Positions 43,195 through 52,577 of a stretch of DNA of 64,000 bases are shown here, piece after piece (within the stretch, counting starts at the first letter, position 1; each line of letters starts with the position of its first letter). Below the pieces are notes generated by a model. It worked only from the letters and a program-made list of their open reading frames with translations. It ran no database searches and was not told the origin of the DNA. The stretch is taken from assembly GCF_003584685.1 (NCBI RefSeq), contig NZ_AP018549.1, positions 1,860,001 through 1,924,000 of the forward strand, written 5' to 3'. The DNA is from Lactobacillus paragasseri (GTDB lineage: Bacteria; Bacillota; Bacilli; Lactobacillales; Lactobacillaceae). Position numbers and translations under genes: made by a program.

Positions 43195-44508
43195 ATGCAA
43201 TTTTTAGATAAAGTCTTTCATTTGGAGGATGCACATACTAATGTCAAACGCGAATTAATCGCTGCTCTTACCACGTTTGTTTCATTGTCATACATCCTTT
43301 TTGTTAACCCTAATATTTTAAGTGCAGCTGGTATTAATAAAGGCGCTGCTTTCACTGTTACTGCAATCGCAACTGCAATTGGTTGTTTCTTAATGGGATT
43401 CATTGCTAACTACCCGATTGCCTTAGCACCAACTCTTGGTAGTGCTGCCTTTTTCTCATATAACGTAGTTATTGGAATGCATATCAATTGGCAAACCGCT
43501 TTAGCTAGTGTGTTAGTTGCTTCAATTTTGTTTATTTTAATCACCGTTTTAAAATTACGTGAAAAAGTTGTTGATGCTATTCCTCAGGACTTAAAATATG
43601 CAATCTCTGCTGGTATTGGCCTATTCATTGCTTTTATCGGCTTACAAAATGGTAAATTAATCGTTGATAATAAATCTTCTCTAGTTGGTTTAGGATCATT
43701 CAATAATCCCGCTGTTTGGATTACTTTATTTGGCTTAATTTTAACTGTCATCTTAATGGCTGCTAAAGTTCCTGGTTCAATTTTCATCGGTATGATCGTG
43801 ACTGCCATTTTTGGAATGGTAATTGGTCAAATTCCAATGCCACATGGTATTGTTTCAGGTGCTCCAAGTATTGCGCCTACTTTTGGTCAAGCAGTCTTTC
43901 ATTTAAAGGACATTAACACGCCACAACTATTTATGATTGTTTTGACATTCTTATTAGTTACTTTCTTTGATACTGCTGGTACTTTAATTGGGATGACGCA
44001 ACAAGCCGGGATGGTTGACAAAAACGGCAAAATTCCACGTATTGGTAAAGCCTTCTTGTCAGATTCACTTGCTATGGTTGAAGGTTCTGTTCTTGGTACT
44101 GCTCCACTTGGTACTTCTGTTGAATCAAGTGCAGGTATCGCAATGGGTGGTAGAACTGGCTTAACTGCTATTTTTGTTGGTATTTTATTCTTAATTTCAA
44201 TGATTTTCAGTCCTCTTCTAGCAGTAATCCCAACTACTGTGACTGCCCCAGCTTTAATTATCGTTGGGGTACTAATGGCAGGAAACCTTAAGTATATTCA
44301 CTGGGATAACTTCGAAATTGCCTTTCCATCATTCTTGGTTGTTGTTGGTATGCCATTAACTTACTCAATTTCTGATGGTTTAGCCTTAGGGATGATTGCT
44401 TACCCAATTACGATGATTGCTTCTAAGCGCTACAAAGAAGTATCACCAATGATGTACATTCTATTTGTAATATTCGTTATCTTCTTCCTTATTACAAATA
44501 TGGGATAA
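43195..44508 (+). CDS. NCS2/AzgA-like purine permease, copy 3
   Basis: 437-aa paralogue of the two permeases before it, with VTFFDTAGTLIGMT and ESSAGIAMGGRTGLTAI. The start is ATG 43195, four bases after TTGGAGA; the adjacent ATG 43192 is too close, and a longer frame from 43138 begins inside the terminator. The guanine-class riboswitch indicates a guanine/hypoxanthine/xanthine substrate. Confidence 0.93.
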   Translation: MQFLDKVFHLEDAHTNVKRELIAALTTFVSLSYILFVNPNILSAAGINKGAAFTVTAIATAIGCFLMGFIANYPIALAPTLGSAAFFSYNVVIGMHINWQTALASVLVASILFILITVLKLREKVVDAIPQDLKYAISAGIGLFIAFIGLQNGKLIVDNKSSLVGLGSFNNPAVWITLFGLILTVILMAAKVPGSIFIGMIVTAIFGMVIGQIPMPHGIVSGAPSIAPTFGQAVFHLKDINTPQLFMIVLTFLLVTFFDTAGTLIGMTQQAGMVDKNGKIPRIGKAFLSDSLAMVEGSVLGTAPLGTSVESSAGIAMGGRTGLTAIFVGILFLISMIFSPLLAVIPTTVTAPALIIVGVLMAGNLKYIHWDNFEIAFPSFLVVVGMPLTYSISDGLALGMIAYPITMIASKRYKEVSPMMYILFVIFVIFFLITNMG

Positions 44509-44513
44509 AAAGA

Positions 44514-44543
44514 AAAATGAGATCGTACGCGATCTCATTTTTT
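44514..44543 (+). terminator. intrinsic terminator
   Basis: AAATGAGATCG-TACG-CGATCTCATTT with a T-run. Ends the third permease gene. Confidence 0.92.
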
Positions 44544-44647
44544 ATTACCTTGGAAATAATTCACTAGCTTTACCGTAATATTTATTTCATAATGTTAGAT
44601 ATATTTACTAGTACGACACGCTAGCTAATCAAGGAGTATTTGGAATA

Positions 44648-45061
44648 ATGGCAGTTAAACCTATCATTCATGATGAACTTTCTTTAAAATTCAAATCTAT
44701 ACCAGCTACCAAGCAAGATTTAGCAGCAGCTAATGATTTGAAGGATACTTTACTTGCTAATAACGGCAAAGCTGCTGGACTTGCCGCGAATATGATCGGT
44801 GTACAAAAGCGAATTATTACCTTATTTGTTGGTCCACTTCCAATTGTGATGCTTAATCCAATTATTGTTTCTAAGTCCGACAAGTATCTAGCTTATGAGG
44901 GATGTCTTTCTTTAGAGGGAGAGCGTCCGACAGAAAGATATAAGAAAATTACAGTAAAATATCAAAATGAAAACTTTGAAACTAGACAACAAGAATTCTC
45001 TGATTTTGTCGCTGAAGTAATTCAACATGAAGTTGATCATTGTAATGGAATTTTGATTTAA
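44648..45061 (+). CDS. peptide deformylase-like protein, atypical
   Basis: 137-aa member of the peptide deformylase family, which removes formyl groups from nascent proteins with a metal bound by Cys and two His. Motif 2 (EGCLS, Cys86) and motif 3 (QHEVDH, His127, Glu128, His131) are intact. Motif 1 reads GLAANMIG (44-51) where the classical enzyme has GLAAPQIG, so the catalytic glutamine is Met49. It is shorter than the housekeeping enzyme. Ribosome binding site AAGGAG. Either a specialised second deformylase or one with altered activity. Confidence 0.85.
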   Translation: MAVKPIIHDELSLKFKSIPATKQDLAAANDLKDTLLANNGKAAGLAANMIGVQKRIITLFVGPLPIVMLNPIIVSKSDKYLAYEGCLSLEGERPTERYKKITVKYQNENFETRQQEFSDFVAEVIQHEVDHCNGILI

Positions 45062-45074
45062 ACTATGTATTTTC

Positions 45075-45120
45075 AAAAAAGGTAGCACCTCGACTAAAAA
45101 TCGAAGATGCTACCTTTTTC
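45075..45120. terminator. bidirectional terminator
   Basis: AAAAAGGTAGCA / TGCTACCTTTTT outer stem with CTTCGAT-like inner pairing; between convergent genes. Confidence 0.9.
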
Positions 45121-45122
45121 TT

Positions 45123-45668
45123 CTATAATTCACGATTTGTTGGTCCACGTTCAATCTTAATTCTAACAATTAAATGAACTAAGTTATATAGCAGAGTAAA
45201 TGCTAGTAAAATCAACCAAAAATACCAAAATGCATAAATAATTAACAAAATAGCTGGAAAAACACTTAAAATAACTGCAATTAGACTATCAGCTAGTTTC
45301 AATTTTTTATTAAAAATTCCACTTCTCACTAATTGATATGACTTAAAACCTAAATATCCTGCACCAGTTAGTCCAAATATTCTTAATAGCACGTCAACAT
45401 TCACAAAGACACATACCATGCTTAATCCCATATACAAAACGCCAATGACAATCAATATAATTCGTACTGATCTAGTAATAGCATGGCTTTCTTCTAATCC
45501 TTGCTCTATATCAACAAGATAATAAATAATCGCGCATAAACCGACTAATCGATACAACCAGCCAATATTCCAAAATGCCAAAAAGAACATAACGCAACTT
45601 AAAATAACTCCGGCCACACCAAGAAGACGGTTTAGTTTTCTGTTCTTAACAATTAAGTCTGGCCGCAT
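45123..45668 (-). CDS. membrane protein, paralogue A of a tandem pair
   Basis: 181-aa protein with about six hydrophobic segments and a charged C-terminus ending GPTNREL. It is homologous over its length to the upstream gene, which ends DGTNREL; shared elements include DIEQGLEES/DVEQMLEDS and GAGYLGFKS/SAGYLGFKT. No family recognised beyond small polytopic membrane proteins. Twenty bases separate the two genes. Confidence 0.75.
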   Translation of the reverse strand: MRPDLIVKNRKLNRLLGVAGVILSCVMFFLAFWNIGWLYRLVGLCAIIYYLVDIEQGLEESHAITRSVRIILIVIGVLYMGLSMVCVFVNVDVLLRIFGLTGAGYLGFKSYQLVRSGIFNKKLKLADSLIAVILSVFPAILLIIYAFWYFWLILLAFTLLYNLVHLIVRIKIERGPTNREL

Positions 45669-45688
45669 ACAATCATTCCCATCTGATC

Positions 45689-46246
45689 CTATAATTCACG
45701 ATTTGTCCCATCGTGTTCAACCTTAATTCTGACAATTAAGTGTAATAAGTTATATGCCAACGCAAAGATCAAAAGAAATAGCCAGAGAATATCTCTTGGA
45801 GCTAATGCAACTACTAATGACGCCACTACTATTCCCAAAAAAGTTGCTATCATGCTATCGGCAAACTTCAGATTCTTATTCTTCAAGTCTTTACGTAAGA
45901 CCGCATTAGTTTTAAAGCCCAAATATCCAGCACTGACAATTCCAAATGCCACTAATAAAAAATCTAAATTAACAAAGGCAAAAATAATACTCATAAGCTC
46001 GTAAATTGTACCAAGAACAATAAAAATAATTTTTTGCGTGCGACTAATTACCTTACTATCTTCTAGCATTTGTTCCACATCAATCCAGAAATAAAGAATA
46101 ACCGCCACCACAATAAAAGTGAGTAGCCAGCCGATGTTTTTTACAGTAAAAAAGACCATCATAACTACAATCAGCAAACTGATAAATCCAAAATACTTAT
46201 CTTGCTTTTTTCTTTTTGCTAATTCAATCCATCTTTTATCATCCAT
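45689..46246 (-). CDS. membrane protein, paralogue B of a tandem pair
   Basis: 185-aa protein with a cytosolic N-terminus (MDDKRWIELAKRKKQDKY) and about six hydrophobic segments. The start is ATG 46246 after GAGAGGTGAGTAGG on the minus strand; the frame to 46255 begins with a GTG inside that site. Tandem duplication with the downstream gene. Divergent from the copper operon, but no metal-binding motif is visible. Confidence 0.75.
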   Translation of the reverse strand: MDDKRWIELAKRKKQDKYFGFISLLIVVMMVFFTVKNIGWLLTFIVVAVILYFWIDVEQMLEDSKVISRTQKIIFIVLGTIYELMSIIFAFVNLDFLLVAFGIVSAGYLGFKTNAVLRKDLKNKNLKFADSMIATFLGIVVASLVVALAPRDILWLFLLIFALAYNLLHLIVRIKVEHDGTNREL

Positions 46247-46344
46247 CCTACTCACCTCTCATTATTTGTTTAGATTTTACTATGAAATATTTATTTTAAC
46301 AATATTTTAATCATATTTTTATATAAATTGTGCAGTTTTCATTG

Positions 46345-46384
46345 TTGACAAATGTAAACATAAAGATGTATGATTACAAATGTA
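46345..46384 (+). promoter_or_regulatory. cop operon promoter with two CopY boxes
   Basis: TTGACA at 46345-46350, 18-bp spacer, TATGAT at 46369-46374. CopY boxes of the form kACAnnTGTA lie at 46347-46356 (GACAAATGTA) and 46375-46384 (TACAAATGTA), overlapping the -35 and following the -10, the same arrangement as in the Enterococcus hirae cop operon. Confidence 0.85.
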
Positions 46385-46405
46385 AACGAAAGGGAATATA
46401 AAAAA

Positions 46406-46839
46406 ATGAGCGAAAAAAATTTATCTCCTATCTCAGACAGTGAATGGGAAGTAATGCGTATTGTCTGGACACTAGGTGAAACCCATACAAATCAAATTTT
46501 AAAAGAGCTTCAAGCAAAAAAGATTGGTCTGATTCAACCATCAAGACATTAATTAGAAGACTCGTTCAAAAAGGTTGGTTAACTGCCAAACATGAAGGAC
46601 GGCGCTACATCTATACTGCTACTGTTAATCAGACAGAAATGATGTATATCGAAACAAAAAATTTGTTAAACAGAATGTGCGACATGCATAAGGGAGAAGT
46701 AATCTTAAAGCTTCTCAAAGATTCGCCTGTTTCTAAAGGTGATTTAATGAAGATGCAAGAAGAAATTAGTCAAAAAGAAAAAACAGCACCTGACAAGGTT
46801 CCCTGCAATTGCTTAAAAGCAGGATCTACTATCTGCTAG
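46406..46839 (+). pseudogene. copY: CopY copper-responsive repressor, frameshifted
   Basis: BlaI/CopY-type winged-helix repressor. Codons 1-39 read MSEKNLSPISDSEWEV...ELQAKK, then the frame shifts; the next frame continues WSDSTIKTLIRRLVQKGWL to the end. A run of six A residues at 46516-46521 (in GCAAAAAAGATTGG) needs one more A to restore a 144-aa protein of normal CopY length. The stop after the shift is at 46550-46552. The C-terminal metal hook is also odd, CNCLKAGSTIC rather than CxCxxxxCxC. Could be a true mutation, slippage-dependent expression or a sequence error. Confidence 0.85.
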
Positions 46840-46851
46840 GAGGGTATAAAA

Positions 46852-47229
46852 ATGAGTATTAGTCAAATTATCACATTAATTATCGGCATTATTCTAATTG
46901 GCTTTATTATCTGGTGGTTCTTTGGGAAACACAAGGAAGCTACAGGAACTGGAACTATTGTTAACGATGAACAAACTGCAACAATTGTTGTGAACGGTGG
47001 CTATTCACCTTCAACAGTAGTGCTAAAAAAGGGCGTTCCAGCACAAGTTAACTTTGACATGCGTGATTCTACTGCCTGCTTATCACATGTTGTCTTTGAA
47101 CAATTAGGCGTTAATAAAGATCTAACTAAGCAAAAAATTACTACTATTGATATTCCAACTGACAAAGCTGGTACTTATAACTTTGCCTGCGGAATGGACA
47201 TGTTTCATGGAAAAGTAATTGTTAAATAA
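46852..47229 (+). CDS. membrane-anchored cupredoxin-like copper protein (CupA-like)
   Basis: 125-aa protein with an N-terminal membrane anchor (ISQIITLIIGIILIGFIIWW) and a cupredoxin-type domain. Likely metal ligands are Cys in DSTACLSHVVF and Cys/Met/Met in [10 protein letters not shown]. Streptococcus pneumoniae CupA, encoded between copY and copA, has the same design and delivers Cu(I) to CopA. The start follows AGGAGGG, overlapping the copY stop. Confidence 0.85.
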   Translation: MSISQIITLIIGIILIGFIIWWFFGKHKEATGTGTIVNDEQTATIVVNGGYSPSTVVLKKGVPAQVNFDMRDSTACLSHVVFEQLGVNKDLTKQKITTIDIPTDKAGTYNFACGMDMFHGKVIVK

Positions 47230-47246
47230 AGAGAGGAACTACTAAA

Positions 47247-47534
47247 ATGAGTATTTTTTCAAAAAATCAAACTAAAAAAGTTGTTGTTAATGCAGAAAAT
47301 CATGGCTACAAGCCAGATGTAATTACTTTTAAAGCAGGCAAGCCTGCACAAATTAAGTTCATTCCTTCTGATAACATGGGCTGTATGAACGAGATTGTCT
47401 TCAAAGATCTTGGCGTTGATAAGACTCTTGACGATAAAAAAGAAATAACTGTTGATATTCCAACTGATAAGCCAGGTACTTATAACTTTGCCTGCGGAAT
47501 GGATATGTTCCATGGAAAGGTCGTCGTTAAATAA
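47247..47534 (+). CDS. free-standing cupredoxin-like domain
   Basis: 95-aa protein without membrane anchor, homologous to the domain of the previous gene; ligands Cys in [10 protein letters not shown] and [10 protein letters not shown] are kept. Its stop overlaps the copA start by one base. In S. pneumoniae a similar domain is fused to the N-terminus of CopA, so here it may work as a separate metal-binding domain or cytosolic chaperone. Confidence 0.82.
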   Translation: MSIFSKNQTKKVVVNAENHGYKPDVITFKAGKPAQIKFIPSDNMGCMNEIVFKDLGVDKTLDDKKEITVDIPTDKPGTYNFACGMDMFHGKVVVK

Positions 47535-49468
47535 TGAAACTATCAAATATTAAACGCTTTTGGATCTCATTCATCCTGTCTATTCCAATGCTCATTCAGA
47601 TGTTTGCAATGCCTTTTCATTGGATGATGCCAGGATATAACTGGATTGCGCTTATTACAACAACAATCATTATGGCGATTTCTGCTCTCCCTTATTGGAA
47701 AAGTGCCATTGCTGCTTTCAAAAAACATAGTGCTAATATGAATACCTTAGTTGCTACAGGTACAGCAGTTGCTTACTTCTACAGTATCTTTGCGATGATT
47801 ACCAACCGCCCTGTTTACTTTGAAAGTGCCGCCTTTGTTACTGTCTTCGTTCTTCTTGGAGACGCTATGGAAGAAAAAATGCACGACAACGCATCAAATG
47901 CCTTAGGAAAATTAATGGGCTTACAGGCAAAAGATGCTGAAGTTCAAAGAGATGGCAAGTTCGTTAAAATTCCACTTGATCAAGTTAAAGTTGGCGACAT
48001 TATCCGCGTTAAGCCGGGCGAAAAGATTCCAGTTGATGGTGAAATCTTAGAAGGTGTTACAACGCTTGACGAATCAATGGTTACTGGTGAAAGTATGCCA
48101 GTTGTCAAAAAAGTTGGTGACACCGTTGTAGGTTCAACTATTAACAGTAACGGCACTATTACTTTCAAAGCCACTAAAGTTGGCTCCGATACAATGCTCG
48201 CCCAAATTGTCGACTTAGTTAAAAAAGCTCAAACTAGTCACGCTCCAATTCAAAACTTAACAGATAAGATATCCAATATCTTTGTTCCAGCGGTAATGAT
48301 TATTGCTATTTTAACTTTCATTATCTGGTACTCATTTTTAGGTGCGACTGCTGTAGAAGCCATGCTTTTTGCCGTTAGCGTTATCGTCATTGCTTGCCCA
48401 TGTGCTTTAGGTTTAGCTACTCCAACCGCATTAATGGTCGGAACTGCTCGCAGTGCTAAAATGGGTGTTTTAATTAAAAATGGTGAAGTTTTACAAGAAG
48501 TCAGCGACTTAGATACAGTTGTCTTTGATAAAACTGGCACTATTACAGTTGGTAAACCTGAAGTTACAGACGTTATAGGTAATAAAAAACAAGTTTTAAC
48601 TATTGCTGCTAGTCTTGAAGAATCTTCTGAACACCCTCTTGCTACAGCAATTGTCAAAAAAGCGAAAGCGGAAAAATTAACAATTGAAAAAGTTGACGAC
48701 TTCGAAGCAATTGAAGGTAAAGGCGTTAAGGCTAACTACAAAGGAAAAACAGCTTTTGTTGGTAGTGATCGCTTACTAGCAGACGTTAATATTTCCCAGG
48801 AAATGACACAAGAAGCAACAGATTTACAAAATGAAGCTAAAACGGTTGTCTATATTGGTTTAGATGGAGAAATTATTGGCTTAGTGGCCATTCAAGATGT
48901 ACCAAAGCCAAGTTCACGTGAAGCTATCAAAGAATTAAGAGAACGTGGCTTAAAGACCATTATGCTTACAGGAGACAATAAAAATGTAGCTGAAGCTATT
49001 GCTAAACAAGTAGGTATTGACCAAGTGATTGCTGGAGTTTTACCTAATGAAAAAGCAATGCACATTAAGAAATTACAAGATCAAGGTAAAAAAGTTGCCT
49101 TTGTAGGGGACGGAATTAATGATGCTCCAGCACTCTCGACTGCTGATGTTGGAATTGCTATGGGATCAGGAACTGATATTGCCATTGATTCTGGTGGTAT
49201 TGTCTTAGTTCAAAACGACTTACGTGGTGTTGTTCGCGCCCTTGATATTTCTAAGAAGACATTTAACAGAATTAAGTTGAACCTCTTCTGGGCTTTAATT
49301 TACAACACAATTGGTATTCCAATTGCAGCTGGATTATTTGTTGGCTTAGGATTTACTCTTAGTCCTGAATTAGCCGGTTTAGCTATGGCATTTTCGTCTG
49401 TTTCTGTAGTTGGTAGCTCATTAATGCTTAATAAAACAAAAATTGCTGGTGAAACAGCTAAAGCATAA
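47534..49468 (+). CDS. copA: Cu(I)-exporting P1B-type ATPase
   Basis: 644-aa copper pump. Ion-binding CPC in [15 protein letters not shown], phosphatase MVTGES, phosphorylation DKTGT, nucleotide-binding SSEHPLA and [10 protein letters not shown] are all present, with eight expected membrane helices and the YN and MxxSS motifs of P1B-1 pumps near the C-terminus. There is no N-terminal HMA domain. Translation is coupled to the cupredoxin gene by TAATG. Exports Cu(I) from the cytosol. Confidence 0.95.
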   Translation: MKLSNIKRFWISFILSIPMLIQMFAMPFHWMMPGYNWIALITTTIIMAISALPYWKSAIAAFKKHSANMNTLVATGTAVAYFYSIFAMITNRPVYFESAAFVTVFVLLGDAMEEKMHDNASNALGKLMGLQAKDAEVQRDGKFVKIPLDQVKVGDIIRVKPGEKIPVDGEILEGVTTLDESMVTGESMPVVKKVGDTVVGSTINSNGTITFKATKVGSDTMLAQIVDLVKKAQTSHAPIQNLTDKISNIFVPAVMIIAILTFIIWYSFLGATAVEAMLFAVSVIVIACPCALGLATPTALMVGTARSAKMGVLIKNGEVLQEVSDLDTVVFDKTGTITVGKPEVTDVIGNKKQVLTIAASLEESSEHPLATAIVKKAKAEKLTIEKVDDFEAIEGKGVKANYKGKTAFVGSDRLLADVNISQEMTQEATDLQNEAKTVVYIGLDGEIIGLVAIQDVPKPSSREAIKELRERGLKTIMLTGDNKNVAEAIAKQVGIDQVIAGVLPNEKAMHIKKLQDQGKKVAFVGDGINDAPALSTADVGIAMGSGTDIAIDSGGIVLVQNDLRGVVRALDISKKTFNRIKLNLFWALIYNTIGIPIAAGLFVGLGFTLSPELAGLAMAFSSVSVVGSSLMLNKTKIAGETAKA

Positions 49469-49478
49469 TTACATAATC

Positions 49479-49520
49479 AAAAAGACCTAGTATCAATTTA
49501 TAAATACTAGGTCTTTTTTT
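49479..49520. terminator. bidirectional terminator
   Basis: AAAAAGACCTAGTAT / ATACTAGGTCTTTTT stem; ends the cop operon and the convergent regulator gene. Confidence 0.93.
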
Positions 49521-49522
49521 GT

Positions 49523-50389
49523 CTATTGTTCTTTATATTTATCAAAAAATTTTATCATCTCTTTGCCAAAAGCTGACATTCCACCCCATTCAAAACTTTC
49601 TAAAATCAAATTACACTGTTCTAAATGTGTTTCCTTTCTATCAGTATGATAAGCAATCAATTCTTCATAAAAAGTAAGCATTTCACGATAAAGAAAAAAT
49701 TCAGGAATAACTTTAATTTGATGGCCTAGACTGATAAGTTCATTTGTTTCATTATATTTCTGCTCTTCAATTCCCTGCTTTAATACATTCAGTATAATCG
49801 CAAATAAAATTTCATCTTGTCTTTCGACTTTCTTCTTTTTTAATGCTTTAACAATCTGCTTAATTATTTGCCGATTACTGTCAAAATCATACAAATCCAC
49901 AAAATTCGCATAGACTGATAATTTATAGGTATCATATTCTGGCATCAGGAATATCTTTTCCTTTAGCTTATTTCTTAAATTAAAGTCAAAAGTATTAGGA
50001 TCATCTTTTTCTGATTCTAAAACACCATCAATTATCAGCATCATGTTTTTCTTCATATCAGCTTCGACATCTAATTTAGCAGCTTTTTCCTTAATTTTTT
50101 TAATTTGTGCTAACGAATTATCCGAATAATTCGCTTTGGTTATTTCTTCAAAAATGGCATTCACTTGATTTAATTGTTGCTGATGTGGATCAATTTCTAG
50201 TTTTTCAAAAAAATTTTTAACTGGGATTGCATTATGCGTCAGGAGCAACAATAAATCATCAGCAGTAATTCGGTGGACATTCTTTTCAACTTTAGAATAG
50301 TAAGACTGACTAACAATCTCAGCTGCAAACTCTTTCTGACTTTTATTTTGTTTTACGCGATATTCTTTAAGTAATTCACCAACAGTCAT
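49523..50389 (-). CDS. Rgg/GadR/MutR-like transcriptional regulator
   Basis: 288-aa protein with an N-terminal XRE helix-turn-helix (about residues 5-60: LLKEYRVKQNKSQKEFA) followed by an all-helical repeat region typical of Rgg-type, peptide-responsive regulators. It is divergent from pepO across a 98-bp gap, and could control it; no short hydrophobic pheromone gene is evident beside it. Ribosome binding site GAGGTGAAAAA. Confidence 0.82.
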   Translation of the reverse strand: MTVGELLKEYRVKQNKSQKEFAAEIVSQSYYSKVEKNVHRITADDLLLLLTHNAIPVKNFFEKLEIDPHQQQLNQVNAIFEEITKANYSDNSLAQIKKIKEKAAKLDVEADMKKNMMLIIDGVLESEKDDPNTFDFNLRNKLKEKIFLMPEYDTYKLSVYANFVDLYDFDSNRQIIKQIVKALKKKKVERQDEILFAIILNVLKQGIEEQKYNETNELISLGHQIKVIPEFFLYREMLTFYEELIAYHTDRKETHLEQCNLILESFEWGGMSAFGKEMIKFFDKYKEQ

Positions 50390-50487
50390 TTTTTCACCTC
50401 AAAGTAATTCGAATACGACTATTCTAGAAATGATTTTACTTTCTTGATATTATTAAATCAACATTAAATTTAAAGGAGTAATCAGTT

Positions 50488-52434
50488 ATGAAAAGCTTTA
50501 AAATTCGTGGCGGACTTGGCGACTCAGCCGTAGTAAACCCTGACGTTAAATTACAAGACAACTTATACTTAGCTATTAATTCAAAATGGCTTGAACATGC
50601 AGAAATTCCAGCTGACCGTCCCATGATTGGTGGCTTCACAGAGTTAGATATCAAGATTAAAAAGCAACTGTTACAAGATTTTGATAACTTTGCTTCTAAC
50701 GACAAAGTACTTCCTAAGATTGCAAATCTAGATAAAGCTGTTCAATTATACCAGCTAGCATTGGACTTTAAACAAAGAGATGCGGACGGCGCTAAGCCTA
50801 TCCAAACAGACTTACAAAAGCTTACTTCTCTAAAGAACTTTTCAGATTTTGACAAACATACTGTTGACCTAGTCAAGTCTGTACTTGCTTTCCCTTTTAA
50901 ACTTAGCGTTGATGTTGATATGAAAAATACAACTAAAAACGCTTTTTACTTTAGTTCACCAGAATCATTCTTACCTGATGCTGGCAACTACAAAGATTCT
51001 TCTGCTGATCAATTGCTAGCTATTTTTGAAAAACAATCAGTGCATCTTTTAAAGCTTGCTGGCTTTAACGAAAACGACAGTAAAAAATATGCTGCTAATG
51101 CAATTAAATTTGATAAACTCTTAGCTCAATATAAAAAATCACAAGAAGAATTAAACGATATAGCTGCTTGTTATAATCCTTACTCGCTTTCTGACTTTAA
51201 AGCAGCATTTACTAACTTAAATATTGATCAATTACTTAATGAGCTACTTCCTAATTCACCTGAAAAAGTCATTGTACTTGAGCCTAAATTCTTAGAGCGC
51301 ATTAATGAACTATTAAGTCCTGATAACTTCGACGAACTGAAGAGTTGGCTTCTAGTTAGTTTTATTAATCGCTACGCTAGCTACCTATCTCAGGAATTTC
51401 GTGAAGCGGCCTTTGCTTACGACCATGCAGTATATGGAGCAAAAGAATTACAAAGCCAAGCAAAGCAGGCTTATGGAATTGTTAATGACGTACTAGGCGA
51501 AGTCATTGGTCTCTACTATGGTCAAACTTACTTTGGACCAAAAGCTAAAGCAGACGTGGAACAAATGATTAAAAAAATTCTTGCAACTTATAAAGCAAGA
51601 CTCCAGACTAACACCTGGCTTACATCTTCTACACAAAAGCAAGCTTTAAAGAAGCTCAATGCGATTACGTTAAAAATTGGTTATCCCGATAAACTTAGCG
51701 ACCTATATGATCAAATTCAAGTATTAGCAGACAAATCTTTATATGAAAATATTATCGCTGCTAATCAAACCAAACTCGTCCATAATTTTAGCCAATTAAA
51801 TGAACCCGTTGATCGGACTCTTTGGGGCGCTGATCTTCCAGCAAATGAGATTAATGCAGGTTATAATCCAACAAATAATGATATTACTTTCCCTGCAGGA
51901 ATCTTACAAAAGCCTTTTTACAGTCTAGATAATACACTAAGTGAAAATTTAGGTGGTATCGGTGCCGTTATCGGTCATGAAATTACGCATGCTTTCGATC
52001 CAAATGGTTCTAAATTTGATGAAGTCGGCAATATTCGTAATTGGTGGAGTGAAGAAGACTATGCTAAGTTTAATGAATTAGCACAAGCTGAAATAACTTT
52101 ATTTGATGGTATTGTCTGTGGCGGGATTAAAACAAATGGTAATCTAACTGTTGGTGAAAATGTAGCTGATTTAGGTGGCCTCACAGCTGCAGTAGAAACT
52201 GCAAAAAAGGAAAATGGTAATTTGCAAGAAGTATTTCAAACTTGGGCTAAAATCTGGCGTGGTAAAATGACACCTCAAATTAGAAAAACGCTCATTGCCT
52301 ATGACCCACATGCACCACGAGAACTCAGAGTAAATGTTGCCGCTCAATCCATCGACGATTTTTATACAACTTTTGACATTAAGCCTGACGATGGCATGTG
52401 GCTTGATCCTGAAAAACGAGTACATATTTGGTAA
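50488..52434 (+). CDS. pepO: M13-family metalloendopeptidase PepO
   Basis: 648-aa neprilysin-family zinc endopeptidase. The zinc motif HEITH is at residues 497-501, the downstream ligand region is GENVADLGGL and the terminal W (HIW end) is typical. No signal peptide, so it is the cytosolic PepO of lactic acid bacteria that cuts oligopeptides. Start after AAAGGAG. Monocistronic. Confidence 0.94.
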   Translation: MKSFKIRGGLGDSAVVNPDVKLQDNLYLAINSKWLEHAEIPADRPMIGGFTELDIKIKKQLLQDFDNFASNDKVLPKIANLDKAVQLYQLALDFKQRDADGAKPIQTDLQKLTSLKNFSDFDKHTVDLVKSVLAFPFKLSVDVDMKNTTKNAFYFSSPESFLPDAGNYKDSSADQLLAIFEKQSVHLLKLAGFNENDSKKYAANAIKFDKLLAQYKKSQEELNDIAACYNPYSLSDFKAAFTNLNIDQLLNELLPNSPEKVIVLEPKFLERINELLSPDNFDELKSWLLVSFINRYASYLSQEFREAAFAYDHAVYGAKELQSQAKQAYGIVNDVLGEVIGLYYGQTYFGPKAKADVEQMIKKILATYKARLQTNTWLTSSTQKQALKKLNAITLKIGYPDKLSDLYDQIQVLADKSLYENIIAANQTKLVHNFSQLNEPVDRTLWGADLPANEINAGYNPTNNDITFPAGILQKPFYSLDNTLSENLGGIGAVIGHEITHAFDPNGSKFDEVGNIRNWWSEEDYAKFNELAQAEITLFDGIVCGGIKTNGNLTVGENVADLGGLTAAVETAKKENGNLQEVFQTWAKIWRGKMTPQIRKTLIAYDPHAPRELRVNVAAQSIDDFYTTFDIKPDDGMWLDPEKRVHIW

Positions 52435-52526
52435 TTTAAAGTTTTCATCATAAAGTGAATTTTTAACAAGAATTCGAGAAATTTACTTTATGAGGTAAAA
52501 ATATGAACCCTGATTTAATTAAGCAT

Positions 52527-52575
52527 AAAAAAAGACTGAATCTAGAGATATCAAAATCTCGATCCAGTCTTTTTT
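52527..52575. terminator. bidirectional terminator
   Basis: AAAAAGACTG...AGAT / ATCT...CAGTCTTTTT stem between pepO and the convergent permease. Another weaker inverted repeat (CATAAAGT / ACTTTATG) lies at 52450-52493. Confidence 0.88.
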
Positions 52576-52577
52576 AG

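Noticed and set aside
52503..52577. 24-codon frame with GAGG before it, after pepO
   Set aside because: Most of it is the terminator hairpin itself, and the residues are a by-product of that sequence.
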